Shown in pieces: positions 20,852 through 33,332 of a stretch of DNA of 64,000 bases. Each line of letters starts with the position of its first letter. The first letter of the stretch is position 1. A model generated the notes under the pieces. The model saw nothing but the letters and a program-made list of their open reading frames with translations, had not been told where the DNA came from and did not search any database. The stretch lies in NCBI GenBank assembly GCA_907165135.1, contig OU015569.1:7254501-7318500 (forward strand), in the 5' to 3' direction. Position numbers and translations under genes: made by a program. Source of the DNA: Oikopleura dioica (taxonomy: Eukaryota; Chordata; Appendicularia; Copelata; Oikopleuridae).

Positions 20852-23800
20852 AATGAATAATGGTGGGTCTTATGATATCCGTCAGGATCCATACTACTAC
20901 AGCCAGAATAGAGCAGAAGAGCATCAATTCTTGAATAGGCAAAACCCGCAATACTACTCTCAAAGACACGAACCAGCTCATTTCCATCGAAACGAACCTC
21001 GATTTCAAGTAAATAGGACATAAATGACCATTTATAGAATATTTTTCTAAGTCCTCTCGCCCGGCAGCTCACCAACAGCGAATTCGTCCTCCGCCCGTAC
21101 CTCGTCACACAAAACCTGCCTCTAAATACAGGAAAAGGCTTAAGTCGTTTGTCTGAGATTTTCCTGTCTTTGGCATAGCCAAGATCATCTGCTTATAAAT
21201 GGCCTTGAATACGCCAAAGAATAGGAAATCACAGAAGTATCCTGTTCTCCTGAGACTCTCTTCCTTTGTGTCTAACTTGCAGTGCTGATATTGCTCTTTA
21301 TGTATTATTAGGCACTGAACTGATGATTCAACTTGACATAAAAGATGATTGGGTGCTTTTTAGTTTTATTCAAAGAGTGAACCGCATATCAAGTACTAGA
21401 TAATAAGCCTAAAGCAAGTTACTACCCGCAGAATGCACCTCTTTACGAGCGACAAATTGAAAGCTCGCCGCCAAGGTCCAACGGAATGGATACAATCGTA
21501 CCACCACCTCCTCCTCCACCATCTTTTAACCGCTCTCCTCATCGAATGCACCCTCACCAATCAGTCTATGAGGAGAATTACGATGACGGGAGTTACCTCG
21601 AGCCCCGAGCAGCAATGCACAACTTCGAAAGCTCCTCTCAGCCGCCAGCTTCTAACTCAGTTTGGATTCAAAGTCAATTTTGCTACACAATCGGCTAACG
21701 ATTGCATTTAAAATCCTCCTTACAGACTATTATTTTCCTCCTCCACCAGAAACTATGGTTACATCTCACAGTCTCGACGCGCTACCACCGTCCGAAGCGC
21801 GTTCAGAAATCATCATTCCAGGTAAAATTTCTGAATAAATAACAATTTTTCTCGACTTTTGATAGAAGAAGAAATTCGCATTACATAGACTTCGACAATT
21901 CATTAATTCAGATTTCTATCTCATCAATATCGTCGATGGTAATTTTTTTGCCTTTTGAATTTTTTAACATACCCATTAAAACATTGATTATAGTAGCTCC
22001 CGCAATTTTGGAAAATACAAATGTTCTTTTATAAGGAATTCAGGCGCTATGATTCTTTATTAAATTTCTGGAAATTAAAACATTCTGTCGCCCTAAATTT
22101 AGACATTTATTTATTTTTTGTAGACCGACGGGGCGTCGGAACACTTGCCCAGCAGTTCGAAAAATCCGCTCGTATAGCGCTTGTGTCCAACTCACCACCA
22201 AAACCACCGCCGAAGCCGCTGTACGCTCGGGACGATCATCGCGAGCGCCTTCGACAAATTGACAACGAAATACTCTCCTCGCAGGGGCAACAGTACGATT
22301 ACGACTATTCGGGTGTGGACCGCATGCGCTACGCTAAACGGAGCGTCTCTTCCGACGGCCTTCTCGAATGCTATCACGAGCAAAAGCAACCGCAGCAAAT
22401 ACATCACCAGCAGCGACACGCTCAATCAGGAATTTACGTAAAAGACGATGGCCACGTACCAATCCACTATCAAACACCAACGCACCACGAAAGTTTGCAC
22501 CAAGACGAACCTATTTATGATCTACCGCCTCCAGTTGCTCCAGAAGTTCCTCAACACAGAAGACCAGCGTCATCAGCTCCTCACCCGCCTGCCGCAGAAA
22601 AAGCTGCGACCCGGGCAAACTCCGCGACACAAACTAATGAATCGAAGCAGATTCAAACAGACTCTTATGATGACTATCAATCACAAGAGACATTAAGTTT
22701 TGGTTCGTTTATATTTCTAAAAGATTCTTCTGTCTACATATGGCTAGTCACCTGCCGTATGATATGCGACATAGAGTTTTGAGATAGTTTTGAAGTAAAT
22801 AAACCAGTCTCCAGCATTTCCAGAGTAAAAACGAAGCCTCCTGTCGCCGCCAAGCCAAAGAAAATTCCACCGCGGCCGAAACAGTATCTCGGAGTAGACA
22901 GGAGTGATTCTGGTGGAAATTGGTCTGCTGCTGGCTCAGACTTTCAGGCAAAGGGTTAGATCTTTCAATATCTTGACTCAGGATTCTTGGGTATCATTCC
23001 ACTAAAAACGAGCTTATTTTAAATTCAGTACGAAGAAATTCGATCTATATTATTTTTTTTGCTGGCAGACTAGCAATCATTACCAAAAAAGACAGTCCAC
23101 GTGAAAAATGTGCACACGGGGCCCATAATTTATTGGTATTTATTATTATGATAATTCCAAAATTTCAACCCGAAATAAGTACACTACACCGACTCAATCA
23201 TCCATCGCTGTGAACCAATCACAGCACTTTAATCATGATTACGAAAATCAAACAAATTCGATTGCGCGCCCGGTAAACGATTCTCCTAAAGTGTTGCATG
23301 ATTCAACTCACGCCAAGAACACTAAGTCACATCCGACTGAATCGTCCTTGAACACTGCTGTTCCTCAGCATGGAAAAGAATCCTCAAGTTTGACGACCCA
23401 GGATGGTGGTGGAAGACTGTTCAAATTTGTCGTCTCTGGTCCAAAACATCAAAAACAGGTAATTTCTAATCGATTTTCTCTCTTGATTTCTTTCGCTTAT
23501 GCATTCGAGTTCAAATATTTTCTAGGGCGAACATGCCCGATTCAGTGCCCCATTCGTGAAGAGTACAAGTAATGGTATTCGCGTCTCACCGCAGGTACCC
23601 GTGCAGCCTGTTCCTAATCCTCGTCGCTCGACAGGCGGCAATATGGGCACGACTGGCTCAACAGGATCCAGCGAAGCCAACAAAATGATTTACTCAGAAA
23701 ATAAACCGACGAAGCCACAGCCTCGAGTCAGACGAAAGTCAGCAGGAGATTTAATCGAGGCCGCTCCAAGACCTAGCAGCAATACGAAAGGTGCAGTCAC

Positions 23801-24026
23801 TAAGACTTGGAATCCGCCGAAACCAGACCCGAAAAAAGCTCCTCTGATCACTTCGAAGTTTAATCCATCCGACATCAAAAGATATTCTCCGACTCCGATC
23901 GCAGAAACGGAACCCGTTCATTCTTCTCCCAAAGGCAAAACCTATCAGCAGCAGCTCGACGAATTCAGGGAACACTCACCAAGATCTTCAGGAAAGATTT
24001 TCGATGTTGCAATAGATGTTAATTAA
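20852..24026 (+). CDS. Large proline-rich disordered protein with SH3-ligand motifs
   Basis: A chain of exons runs from the ATG at 20852 to the stop at 24026. Those supported by phase: 20852-21008, one starting near 21074 (RIRPPPVPRHTKPAS), one near 21421-21670 (VPPPPPPPSFNRSP), 21726-21821, one from 22123 (RRGVGTLAQQFEKSARIALV), one near 22817 (KTKPPVAAKPKKIPPRPKQ), one near 23172 and the last to 24026. The protein is Pro/Ser/Gln/Tyr-rich with PPxP and KPPxP motifs typical of SH3 or profilin ligands. The only ordered-looking part is around GTLAQQFEKSA. It is probably an adaptor or actin-linked scaffold, family unknown. Joins near 22690-22800 are not settled. Confidence 0.55.
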
Positions 24027-24106
24027 TTTAATTGAAATTCACCGTCGAATCATGGTCATTTTTCGAGCGGAACCCGTTCGTCATAAACTCGCCTAGTCTA
24101 GAAGCG

Positions 24107-25416
24107 ATGATTGTAAGACACTGATTTATTTATGTTAATCGGACCTTGGTAACCATCGGCAAATCATCGAACAATCCTTGAAAGGCAAAACGAAAAAGAC
24201 CGTTCATCATCAACAGAATCCGACTAAGCAGGAGAAGGCAACGAAGTATGAATCTGAACCAGACACTCGAGCTCGTCGAATGCGCGATAAGGAACAGGAT
24301 AAAAATATCTCTTTCTAAGCTAATTATTTGAATTTGTATATTGTTTTATCTGATAATATATCTGAAAATATATATCTGACAAATATATATTTCTACTACT
24401 AGAATTATTTGAATCCGTGAGAAAGGCAAAGCGTCAACGCAGTGCCGAGCGTTTGATTTTAGAAGAAAAGTCTTCAAGAGGACGATCGAAGTCAAGAGCA
24501 AGATCTGAATCTCGCGGTCGCTCCAAATCGCGCGGTCGTTCCAGATCGAGTTCACCTGGCAAATCAAGGGGTCGTTCAAAGTCGCGACGACGATCGAGAT
24601 CGAGTTCAAGAGGACGGTCCAAATCGAGAGGCAGATCAAAATCCAGGCGGAGGAGGTCTACGTCTTCGGACTCCAGCGCTTCTTCGTCTACGAGTTCTTC
24701 TTCCTCAGACTGCTATCGCAAACATAAGAAGTCTAAATCGCGAAAACATCGCAGTCTCTCTTCCGAGAGATCGAAGAAAAAGAAGCGTTCCAAAAGCGCA
24801 AAACGCCGAAATCGATCTGTAGACTCGTCTCGTAGATCTTATAGCCCTGGAAGATCAAGACATTCGAAGCATTATCGGTATATATTAAATACAGCCAGTA
24901 CTTCGTTATAACGCGAATTCAAGGTCGGATAGAAAGTCGAAGTATGAACCGTCGATTGCGTCGAGTTATATGCCGGGTTACAGCCAGTCTCATTACAAAG
25001 GTAGAGTCGCTCAGGAATATCTTTATCGGAGAGAAATGGCAAGCCAATCACACTCCGATACAAACTCCGTCATCCAGTCCCAAAGAGTTCGATTCATGGA
25101 CCTTCAAGGTATCCACTTTTCGGTGTGACTGTTCATCTTCGTGTGTGTCTTTTTATGCTCATCTTGCAGATATTTTCGAAATTTCTGTAGGAAGGTGTTG
25201 TACCGGTGTGATTGGTTTATGCCATTTGAACTCACTTCTTTCCGAAAATGGAAACGTGTGACCATTTGCTCTTCAGAAGCACTACGGAGTGGAATGGCTG
25301 TTCAAATGGTGAAAACTAAACCTCGAGGTTGGGTTGGTGACGCGCGTCGACGGCATCACAGGAAACACGTGACATGGAAAATAGAAGTCGTGAGATATCA
25401 AAAATTAAGAACATAA
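24107..25416 (+). CDS. RS-domain protein, splicing-factor-like
   Basis: The main exon (24405-24880) encodes about 150 residues, mostly Arg-Ser repeats, then a Ser run and Lys/Ser-rich sequence (RSKKKKRSKSAKRRNRS). It splices in phase to an exon ending at 25109 (SYMPGYSQSHYKGRVAQEYL) and a last exon from about 25277 (EALRSGMAVQMVKTKPRGW) to the stop at 25416. A possible start is the ATG at 24107 before a GTAAGA donor, but the exon at 24191-24319 does not join cleanly. RS domains mark SR proteins and SR-related splicing factors. No RNA-binding domain is visible here. Confidence 0.55.
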
Positions 25417-25728
25417 TCTCCAATTTTTCTCTCGAAATTCTCCAGAGAAAGTTATTGTAAAAGCGAATTCAGTCGCCTTCTATCGAAGATTAATCAATTC
25501 AAATTAATTCCCTTTGTTCTTTTTTACATAACGAAAAATTATGCCACTTAAAGAAATTTGTGACACATACATCTCCCGTGTCGAATTCTTGAATAATTAA
25601 ATGCGAAAAAGACAATCTTATACTTGGAATATGTTTTGTCACTGATGGACTGAATTAAAGTTATAAGCATGAGAAAAAAATACTCACAGAAATATTCTCG
25701 CTAACCTGTTTGTCACCTGTAACCACAG

Positions 25729-26488
25729 TCCAACTACGGACGAGCATGGTCCCGCGTCCGCGTACGGGTCTACCAGTGACTGGGTGCAAGATCAAACTCG
25801 CTACCGTGTAAATGTAATCGCTCATGTACTAGCATATCTAATATGCCATATTTTCTTCTCTCAGCAATGGCTGCTAATCTAACACTTAATCTAGAATCCT
25901 CACGGCGGAAAGGGTGGACGCCCAATTCAACATCAGCCCATCGGTCGGTCACATGGGCCGCACCCGGGCTTCATGGGGCCGGGACCACGAGGACCATACC
26001 CGCCGAGGCCAATGGGGCCTCCGCACGGACCAAATCCTTACCCACCAAAGTAAGTCGCCTAGAGTCAGCTTTATCTCATTTTTTCCTTGAAGAAATTTGA
26101 ATACTTCATGTAAAAGACCGGTCACGTTAGATCTTGTGGAGGTCTGACGCTTGACATCGGTAAGAACTAAACTGTAGACGAATACTCTCGTGGTGGTTAT
26201 TTTAATTTAACGGTGATCAACGTGTTTGTGCCTAGGTGCTATTTTGATTACCTCTTAAATCTAAAACTCCTATATTCTTGAGTATCCAAAAATTAAAGGT
26301 TTTTTTTAGCCCAGCGTACGCACCCCAAAATGTAAGTCTTGCCTTTATTCTATCAACCAACTTAAAAATATACTCGTTATATTTCTTCGATTTCAATATT
26401 TTTCTAGCCCGCGATGATGGGGCCACGAATAAATCGAAAAAGCGAATTAGCTGCGTATTATAAACCTCAACGACATCCTTATAGATAG
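25729..26488 (+). CDS. Gly/Pro-rich protein, C-terminal exons
   Basis: Exon 25892-26049 encodes Gly/Pro/His-rich sequence (GPHPGFMGPGPRGPYPPRP). It joins in phase to a small exon (PAYAPQN) and a last exon ending RPQ-like/HPYR at 26488 (MMGPRINRKSELAAYYKPQ). An upstream exon near 25729-25806 (SAYGSTSDWVQDQTRYR) may belong to it. The N-terminus is not found; it could be an independent gene or further exons of the RS gene upstream. Low-complexity G/P segments are common in RNA-binding proteins, but nothing specific is recognised. Confidence 0.4.
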
Positions 26489-26867
26489 TTCTAAATTGCT
26501 CAAAACGCAATCTGCCAAAAGAAAAACTATCAACTACTCCTTTCCATTCGTTCTATCCTTTTAACTTATGAACAACTTATGGCTCATTCTTTCTAGAATA
26601 TTCATTCAATTTTTCTGTAAATTGCCGATTTCGAATCTTATCTATTCAATCAAGCTCAATACTTTTCTTTATTTTCCATTCTGTCTACCAACATTCCATT
26701 TCAACCTCTGTTCAGCAAATAAACCTTAAACTGTCCGAGATACAGTCCTAATAACTCCTTCTTCTCATTCTTCGAGTAACAGTGCTAGAAGAATAGAAAT
26801 GTATTTTCCCTTCCTAGTTTCATAACGAATGATCGTATTCCAAAGCATTCTGATCTTGAACCTTCAG
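26489..26867. other. Intergenic, nothing recognised
   Basis: This is the AT-rich gap between the Gly/Pro-rich gene and TP53RK. An AATAAA-like word lies near 26720. No exon is supported. Confidence 0.35.
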
Positions 26868-27897
26868 ATGACTGAACAGTACGTCTGTCCTGAGAGTGGA
26901 GAATCTTTCTGTCAGGGTAAGATAAAAGATCATCCGCTTGGAGAATATTTCATTTGTCTTTGGCTTTAAAATTTCTAATTGGCGGTTCTACCCGGATTCT
27001 TCGTTTTCACGTGAATATAGGCGCCGAGGCACGTCTATATCTGACAAAAATAAACGGAAATGAGGTCATTTGCAAGGAGAGGTTCTCAAAGAAATATCGG
27101 GTTGCCGAGTTGGACAAGCACATCCGCCAGACCAATGTAAAAAATGAAGTCAGGGAATCGGCTTTTGAGAGAATTGAAGCAGGCTATTTGTCGTTGAGTG
27201 TAAAAGCCAAATCAAGAGCATTGAAAAAATGCGCCCAAAAGAATATCCCTGCCCCTCGTCTCCTCCATTTCGATCTTGAGAGTTGTTGCGTTTTCATGAG
27301 CAAAGTCAAAGGCATCGCCGTTAAAAATTTCATTGACAAAGGTTCGATTATTGCGAATGTTCCGAAATCTCCATTGATTAGTATACGATGCTGACGGAAA
27401 TGTTGGAGCTCAAATTGGCGCTTTGGTTGCTGCCATTCATTTAGCAGGCTTTGTTCACGGGAAAGGCTGCCACCAGCAATCTCATTTTTACTTTAAATTT
27501 TAGCGTCTAAAAGCAGGTCAAGCCAGTCAAAGTGACCTTACAACTTCTAATTTCATAATTAACCCGGAAGCAGAGGCTGGTTCGAATTCAAGAGTGTCAG
27601 TTATTGATTTCGGATTGTCGAGCACAACTTCGACTGAAGAAAACCGAGCAGTAGACTTGCACGTTTTGGAAAAGGTCAGTTATTAGGGCGCCTAGTTTTG
27701 GGAAAGAGGCAAGCTGTATCAATATTTAGGCAATGGAAAGTGCTCATCCTAAGCGAGATGGACTGACGACAGGATTTTTAACAGGATACCGGGAGAAAAT
27801 TCGAGAAGGAAAAAATGGCGTAGAGTTGGAACGAAAGATTTTTCAAAGACTAGAAGTGGTGCGAGCGAGAGGAAGAAAGAGATCGATGGTTGGCTAG
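26868..27897 (+). CDS. TP53RK: TP53RK/Bud32 kinase of the KEOPS complex
   Basis: Exons 26868-26916, 27021-27341, 27382-27460, 27533-27674 and 27730-27897 give 252 residues; human has 253. Motifs: QGAEARLYL (nucleotide loop), VICKERFSKKYR (Lys), the catalytic HGDLTTSNFI, VIDFGLSS (metal-binding DFG) and the family C-terminus RGRKRSMVG. Bud32 is the kinase/ATPase subunit of KEOPS, which makes the t6A modification in tRNAs that read ANN codons. The HGDLTTSN motif is rebuilt only by removing 27461-27532, which starts with GA instead of GT. SEPSECS starts 104 nt downstream on the same strand, so the two may form an operon. Both act on tRNA. Confidence 0.93.
27461..27532 (+). other. GA-AG intron in TP53RK
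   Basis: The intron starts GAAAGG and ends CAAAG, 72 nt. Removal restores the invariant catalytic loop HGDLTTSN. No GT donor in the neighbourhood does so. Confidence 0.85.
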
Positions 27898-28001
27898 TAA
27901 CACGTGTCTGTTTTTACTGAAGGATACTCCCTTGAGAATAAATAGAAGAAGTTCTATAACTAAACTTTTCACGTGGTGTATATTTTAGATATTATCGAAA
28001 A

Positions 28002-30145
28002 ATGAGTCTCGTTAAAACCGGGGCAGAAAGTCGTATAATACCGGAAGCCCATTCATCTGTTGCGGATTCGCATATTATTAGCTATAGAAAAATAGGTATA
28101 ACATGTAGTGAAGCTTGATAGATATATTTCGTATTTAGTTACGCATCTGATCGAAAATAAACAGCTACCGGATAATGGATTACCGGAGGCCCAAATCAGG
28201 CATTTAATCTCTGAACTCGCGCTTTCTGACAGGAATAAAGGGTCAGAAGATTTGAAGTAGATTGCTTATTTGGAAATATAATTTTCTTGCTGGTCTTTAG
28301 CTTTTGACCTTTTTGAAGTAATAACTTCTCGGGCAAAGTAGGAGCTGGTGAACGAGAAGGAAGAGTTTTTAGCCGTATGGTATCAGGAATGGTATAAACA
28401 AACAGATGGAACGATCGCTAAACGAGTGTTTCTCGGAATCGACAGCTGTATCTATCCTAAGAACGACATTTCAACTTGACACATGGAATCGGGCGCAGTG
28501 GTAATATCCGGGATCCTCAGCCAAAAGCAGCGGGAAGCTCCATAATTTGCCAGGTGACAGACGAACTCGCGCTAGACGCTACTAGAGCAGTTGGAATCAA
28601 GGAAAAGGTCTAAGAAGACTTAACAATATCAAAAATTCATGTAAGTTGCTATGTCGAAGATACATTCTCAGACTTTGCGAAGGGATTAAAATCTGGTCTT
28701 GTGCTTCCGATGGCTACAGGGATGGCTCTTAGAGAGTGCTTCATTGGTAATTAAAAGACTGAACATAGAAATTTCGATTGAGAATTTATTTAGCTCTTTT
28801 ACATTCTCGTCCGACAGCGAAGCATGTGATTTGGCCGAGAATAGATCAGAAATCCTGTTTGAAATCAATGTTGTCGTTGAATTTAATTGTCCATCCCATC
28901 GAACCCCTCATGGTTAACTATCAGTTGGAAACAAATTTGAAAGCAATCGAAGAGAAGATCGAATCTCTTGGGGCCGAAAACATTTTATGCATCCATTCTA
29001 CCATCTCCTGCTTTGCGCCAAGACGTCCTGACAAAATTCCTAGTATTGGGAAATTAGCAAAAAAATTTGAAATTCCACATATAGTTAACGGTGCTTACTT
29101 TCTAACGGAACGTACGGAAATCTGCTACAGCTGGCGAATATATTTTTTCCAGGCAAGCTTGAGACTTCCGCAAAGATAAAAAAAGCGAGGCATTTGGTTC
29201 ATGAGTGCGCAACATCCCAAAATAAGGCAAGGATCGACGCGGTCGTATGCTCCACGGATAAAAATTTCCTCACTCCAGTTGGTGGATCAATCATTCTTTC
29301 CCCTCACAAGGTATTTCCCATTCGGAGGCAAGTTTACCGAGCCTTCTCTAAATTATTCCATGGCTACGAGACACAGATATTGTAGTCCATTCGAATTTTC
29401 TAGCATTATATTATATAAAATAATATAAAATAATTGAGGACGAAGATGCTATCACCAAGAGGGTTGCCAAGAATTATCCAGGCAGAGCATGCATGAGTCC
29501 GATATTAGACCTATTTATAACACTTCTCGAGATGGGGAGATCTGGGCAAGGTTGAAACTCAAAAAATTAATCCTGCATTCTTCCTGTTGCAAATTTTAAT
29601 GCACTTGGATTATTTTTCAATATTTTCAACCCATGTAGATACCAACGACTTATCAAGGAACAAGAAGAGAACTTCTCCTATCTTGTTTCAGAATTGAAAA
29701 GTTTTGGCGAAGAAAGAAGCATGGAAATTCTCGGATACAACGGAGTGTCAGTTGCGCTCTCATTAAAACGGTTCATTCGTGATGAAGATGCCGGAAACAG
29801 GCAATTGATTGATTTGGGGTCTAGACTGTTTAGACGGAACATATCCGGTCCCAGGTGAGCTCATATTTTCACATCCGTTTGACCGCAGGTTATCTGTGGG
29901 CAAGCGTGTCTAGACTTCAATTTAGGATTTTATAAAACTTATCGAGCCTTTGTAGAGTTGTTCCTTGTGATGGAATCAATAAGAGTATAAATGGTTTGAC
30001 GTTCAAGAATTATGGAAGCTCTCATGACGCATTTCCGCATCCCTATTTAGCTCTCGCATCTGCCATTGGAATGGAAAGAAGAGAGATTGATATTCTTCGA
30101 AAAAAACTAGCTGATGTTATTGACACTGCGATTAAGAATCAATAA
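28002..30145 (+). CDS. SEPSECS: SEPSECS, O-phosphoseryl-tRNA(Sec) selenium transferase
   Basis: The PLP enzyme that converts phosphoseryl-tRNA(Sec) to selenocysteinyl-tRNA(Sec). Blocks follow the family order: VGAGEREGRVF, RHFNLTHGIGRSGNI, QPKAAGSS, GLVLPMATGM, IWPRIDQKSC, ILCIHSTISCFAPR, IPHIVNGAY, STDKNFLTPVGGS (PLP lysine), YPGRACMSP and RVVPCDG, ending at 30145. About ten exons with mostly short introns; the joins I checked agree in phase. One intron (29546-29638) has a GC-AG border. Together with SELENOK 8 kb upstream it puts a selenoprotein and its biosynthesis enzyme in one neighbourhood. Confidence 0.93.
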
Positions 30146-30363
30146 AAATTAATAATCAAAAATACTTATTTCGAGTCTTATTATTTATCAGGGATAAATT
30201 ATCACGAATTAGAGGGGCTTATTGAGTTAAAACTGTGTTAGGCTTTTCGAAAAAAAATTAGAAGTGTCTAATTTAGCTATTGCCTTTTGTGACATAATTA
30301 GTGACATATTTAATTTTTGGCCACGTTTTGGAATTCAAATCGTTGACATCTCATTTCCATAAT

Positions 30364-30372
30364 TATATAAAA
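30364..30372 (+). promoter_or_regulatory. TATA box of the PLA2-like gene
   Basis: The sequence TATATAAAA lies 72 nt upstream of the ATG at 30444, a normal core-promoter position for a short 5' UTR. Confidence 0.55.
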
Positions 30373-30443
30373 GCGAAGCTCCTAATCATCCCACGGATAT
30401 CTTATAATTTCCTCCAGTTTTCTGAGATTAAAAAGGCAAAACA

Positions 30444-31420
30444 ATGAAGGTCACAGTTGCTATCCTTTCCTTGGCTCTGGCTCAAGAAGGTAATCCTCCT
30501 AAACAAACGAGAGATTACTTGTTGCACAAAAGAGATAAGAGTTGCATCCAAATTAATTTGTAAATTCAGTTGACGAGGCACAAGTTCTTCTCAGTCCCCG
30601 ACAACTTTCTCTTGGACCAGGCCTTGGTGGTCGTAGATACGACCAGTTTGAGTCTATGGCGAAGCTCTTCGACCCTGACTTTGACAAAAAGGTACCGAAT
30701 GCATTTTTATTCAGTCGTAGCATTTTTATTTTCAAGAGCATCACGGATTATGGATGCAATTGTCCTGAACTCGGAGATCGTCCTCTATCTGATCCTGGCA
30801 AAGGACAGCCTGTCGATGAGCTGGACACTGTGTGCCAGAAATTCAAGCAGTGCGCGAAATGTGCAAAAGAAGAGTTCGGTGAAAGTTGCATTTCCGAAAT
30901 GGTGAGTTCAGTCTCCTTCATTAGTCGTCACTTGTTGATTAAGATCCGATATGGACTTCGAGGAAGGAAATGTACCGACGCCGCTGGAACCTGTGCCAGA
31001 GCTCTTTGTGAATGCGATCTTTCCTTTGCAGAAGCTCTCTCTTTTGTTGACAAGGTCGGTTGATCTTTTATTGGCGCTTTTGGAGTCGCTTTTTAGGAAA
31101 CAAACCAAGATCAATATGGCTTCGTTTCTGACTTCAACAGCGACGAGCAGTGCGTTAGACAAGCTTCCGGAGGAGGAGAAAAGGCGTGTTGCTGGAACGG
31201 TGAATCTGCCTTCAAGCTTTACAACATTGGTTCGTAACAAATTCGACACATGGGACTGATCATTTCTGATCAAAAATTATTACGGGGCCTGTTGTAATCT
31301 TCCTCGCGAAAAATTATTCTTTCAGACTCGAAGCAGTGCTGTCCTAATGGAATCCCGAAGCCATTCGGACGTTCCTGCGATGATCCAGATGCGGGCAATG
31401 GTGGCACAATGCCTTACTAA
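30444..31420 (+). CDS. Secreted phospholipase A2-like protein lacking the catalytic His-Asp pair
   Basis: Six exons (30444-30489, 30570-30691, 30737-30901, 30944-31054, 31097-31229, 31326-31420) give 223 residues with agreeing phases. A signal peptide (MKVTVAILSLALAQ) is followed by a group I/II-like PLA2 domain: YGCNC, then GKGQPVDELD, then VCQKFKQC, then CTDAAGTCARALCECDLSFA. In active enzymes the third block reads C-C-x-x-H-D-x-C; here His is Phe and Asp is Lys, so catalysis is not expected. The second catalytic Asp (CECD) remains. A further Cys-rich tail (CCWNGESAF, CCPNG) is added. It may be a structural or binding protein, as other PLA2-like matrix proteins are. A TATA box lies upstream. 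Confidence 0.8.
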
Positions 31421-31512
31421 TTTTCTACAACCTTTTTCACCTTTTCTTTCTTCTTTCATACCCTTTACAGACATGAATAAATTGATTTATATCTTACGTT
31501 TGAATTCTTAGA

Positions 31513-32827
31513 ATGGAAGAATTCTTTGAATCAAAAGGCCTCAGGAAAGTTTCTTGCAATTAACAACGAGCAAAGGTTGTGAAGTTTGATTTATTCTTTG
31601 CAAACTTAAAAAGACTGTACACTTTTGATACGCAGAATTATGATGATCTTGTGGAAGATCGATTCAAGATGAGTTCAATTTCAAGTTTTACCCGATAATT
31701 GTTTCAAATACTGAACTTTTTTGATAGCTGAATCGAGGGCATACACTGGGATATTTGGTTATCTCAAAGCCAGACTATTTCGAGAAGTCCATTCTCCCAA
31801 AGATATTAAATTCGGAAGAAGCTATTGCAAATCCGATTGACGTTGTGACGAAGGAAATCCTTCGCGAGTCTCCACTAATGGTCTCTGAAATCGCTCAAGA
31901 AAATGTTTAATTATCCTTTATCTACATTATACAGTATTAGTTATACTATCTGAGCTCAGAAAATTAATCCGATAAAAGATGTTATTCATGATTACACGAT
32001 GCTTCCTAATCGCCAACCTAAAATTCTTATGCAAACTGTAATGCACATTAGCGGATGTGCATATCTTTACCAAAAGGTAAGTGAATTTATAGCAATGATC
32101 CACAATAGAATCTGAATTCCCACAGTCTATGTTGGATATCATATGATATTTCAAAAACTGACAAATTTAGTCAACGAGAATGTAACTCAGATTCACTTTC
32201 TGACATAATTCGAGACAACTCCTCCATGTTTGTAACATCTTCCTCTAGTCAGATGTGGCGGATATCCAAGGAAGCGTTGAGAATATCAAATATACAGGAA
32301 TATAAAGATGGATGCTTTTTTGAATATATCTTCAATAATTCGAAAGCGCTCAACGAACGGCTCCCTGATAATTTGAAAAACGAACGACTTCTTGGGGTAT
32401 GCCTTCATAAAAACTTTGGTGGATACTTTTCCGGTAAATTACTTGCTTTTAAATCATCTTTTTATTCTCAAGCTCGAACCGTTGTGCTGACTGATACTCA
32501 AATAGACGAAAATGAATGGCGGATTATTGAACCTGTGTCTTTATGAAAGGCGTTGAATTGGCTAATGTATTGTAAAAAAGTATTGTATAAAAAATTCAAA
32601 GTAAAAAATCAAGAGGAAATCATTGACCTTTTGGTGGAAATGAACACAAATTGGGCGGAAGGAAAATGGAGAGACTTTGGAGAACCCTCAATTAAATATT
32701 CAGAAACTGTTAAAAACATGCCAGCTAATCCGTATAATTAAAGTATATTTAGGCGAAACGATACTTCGATGCGGCACCAAAAGATAGACAGAAGGTTATT
32801 GAAGAATTACGAAAGAATTCCCGATAA
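31513..32827 (+). CDS. MMACHC: MMACHC, cobalamin processing and trafficking protein
   Basis: MMACHC removes the upper ligand of vitamin B12 in the cytosol. Matching blocks in order: HTLGYLVISKPDYFEKSILP, NPIDVVTKEIL, HDYTMLPNRQPKILMQT, HISGCAYLYQK, ERLLGVCLHKNFGGYFS and IKYSET, then AKRYFDAAPKDRQKVIEEL to the stop at 32827. Introns are mostly 40-50 nt. The 22 nt exon 32249-32270 (SDVADIQ) is followed by an intron 32271-32346 that starts GA. The first two joins (31550-31750) are less certain. The long disordered tail of the human protein is absent. Confidence 0.85.
32271..32346 (+). other. GA-AG intron in MMACHC
   Basis: It begins GAAGCG, ends CGAAAG and is 76 nt long. Removing it keeps the frame from the SDVADIQ exon to the conserved ERLLGVCLHKNFGG block; reading through meets a stop. 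Confidence 0.65.
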
Positions 32828-33332
32828 GCATATGAAGAATATTCTGTTATCCTTTTTGAATTGCATTTCTTATTTATTATTTGTGCTAGTTGTGAAATAT
32901 GAGTCCATTCATGTGTATTTCAACAGTAAATCATGCTCCTCAAACGAACCAGAGGAGCGCTTTCATGGAGAAGAAAATGTCAATTTTATGCATTAAATAT
33001 GAAGCATCAGTCATAATTAAAATTGAGTGACAGTATGTTTTTATATACCCGTGTCAATCGGGGACGCTATATTAATCTCCGTCAGGGCAGGCTTTTCCTT
33101 GATGAAGATATCTAGTCGTTATTTCTTTGATTGAAATAATCTTGAAAACTTGAAACACATTTTTTACCACGGGAGGGCGATGTACTCACGGCGCCCTCTA
33201 ATAAATGTCCATGCTGCGGAATTACTATTTCATACTATACCTTCATTGAAAGCACTGACCAAGAGCATATAAACAAGGCTTGTCTCATTGATGCCATTCA
33301 GCATTTGTGTAGCCAGCGGAAAAAATCAAACG

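Noticed and set aside
21486..21698. Proline-run ORF as an independent gene
   Set aside because: It joins in phase on both sides with exons of the larger proline-rich gene.
24434..24622. Minus-strand Leu/Asp/Arg-rich ORF
   Set aside because: It is the shadow of the Arg-Ser repeat on the plus strand; the low-complexity composition explains it.
28699..28917. Plus-strand ORF overlapping SEPSECS in another frame
   Set aside because: The family match continues across this region only after splicing out the 28752-28790 intron in the SEPSECS frame.
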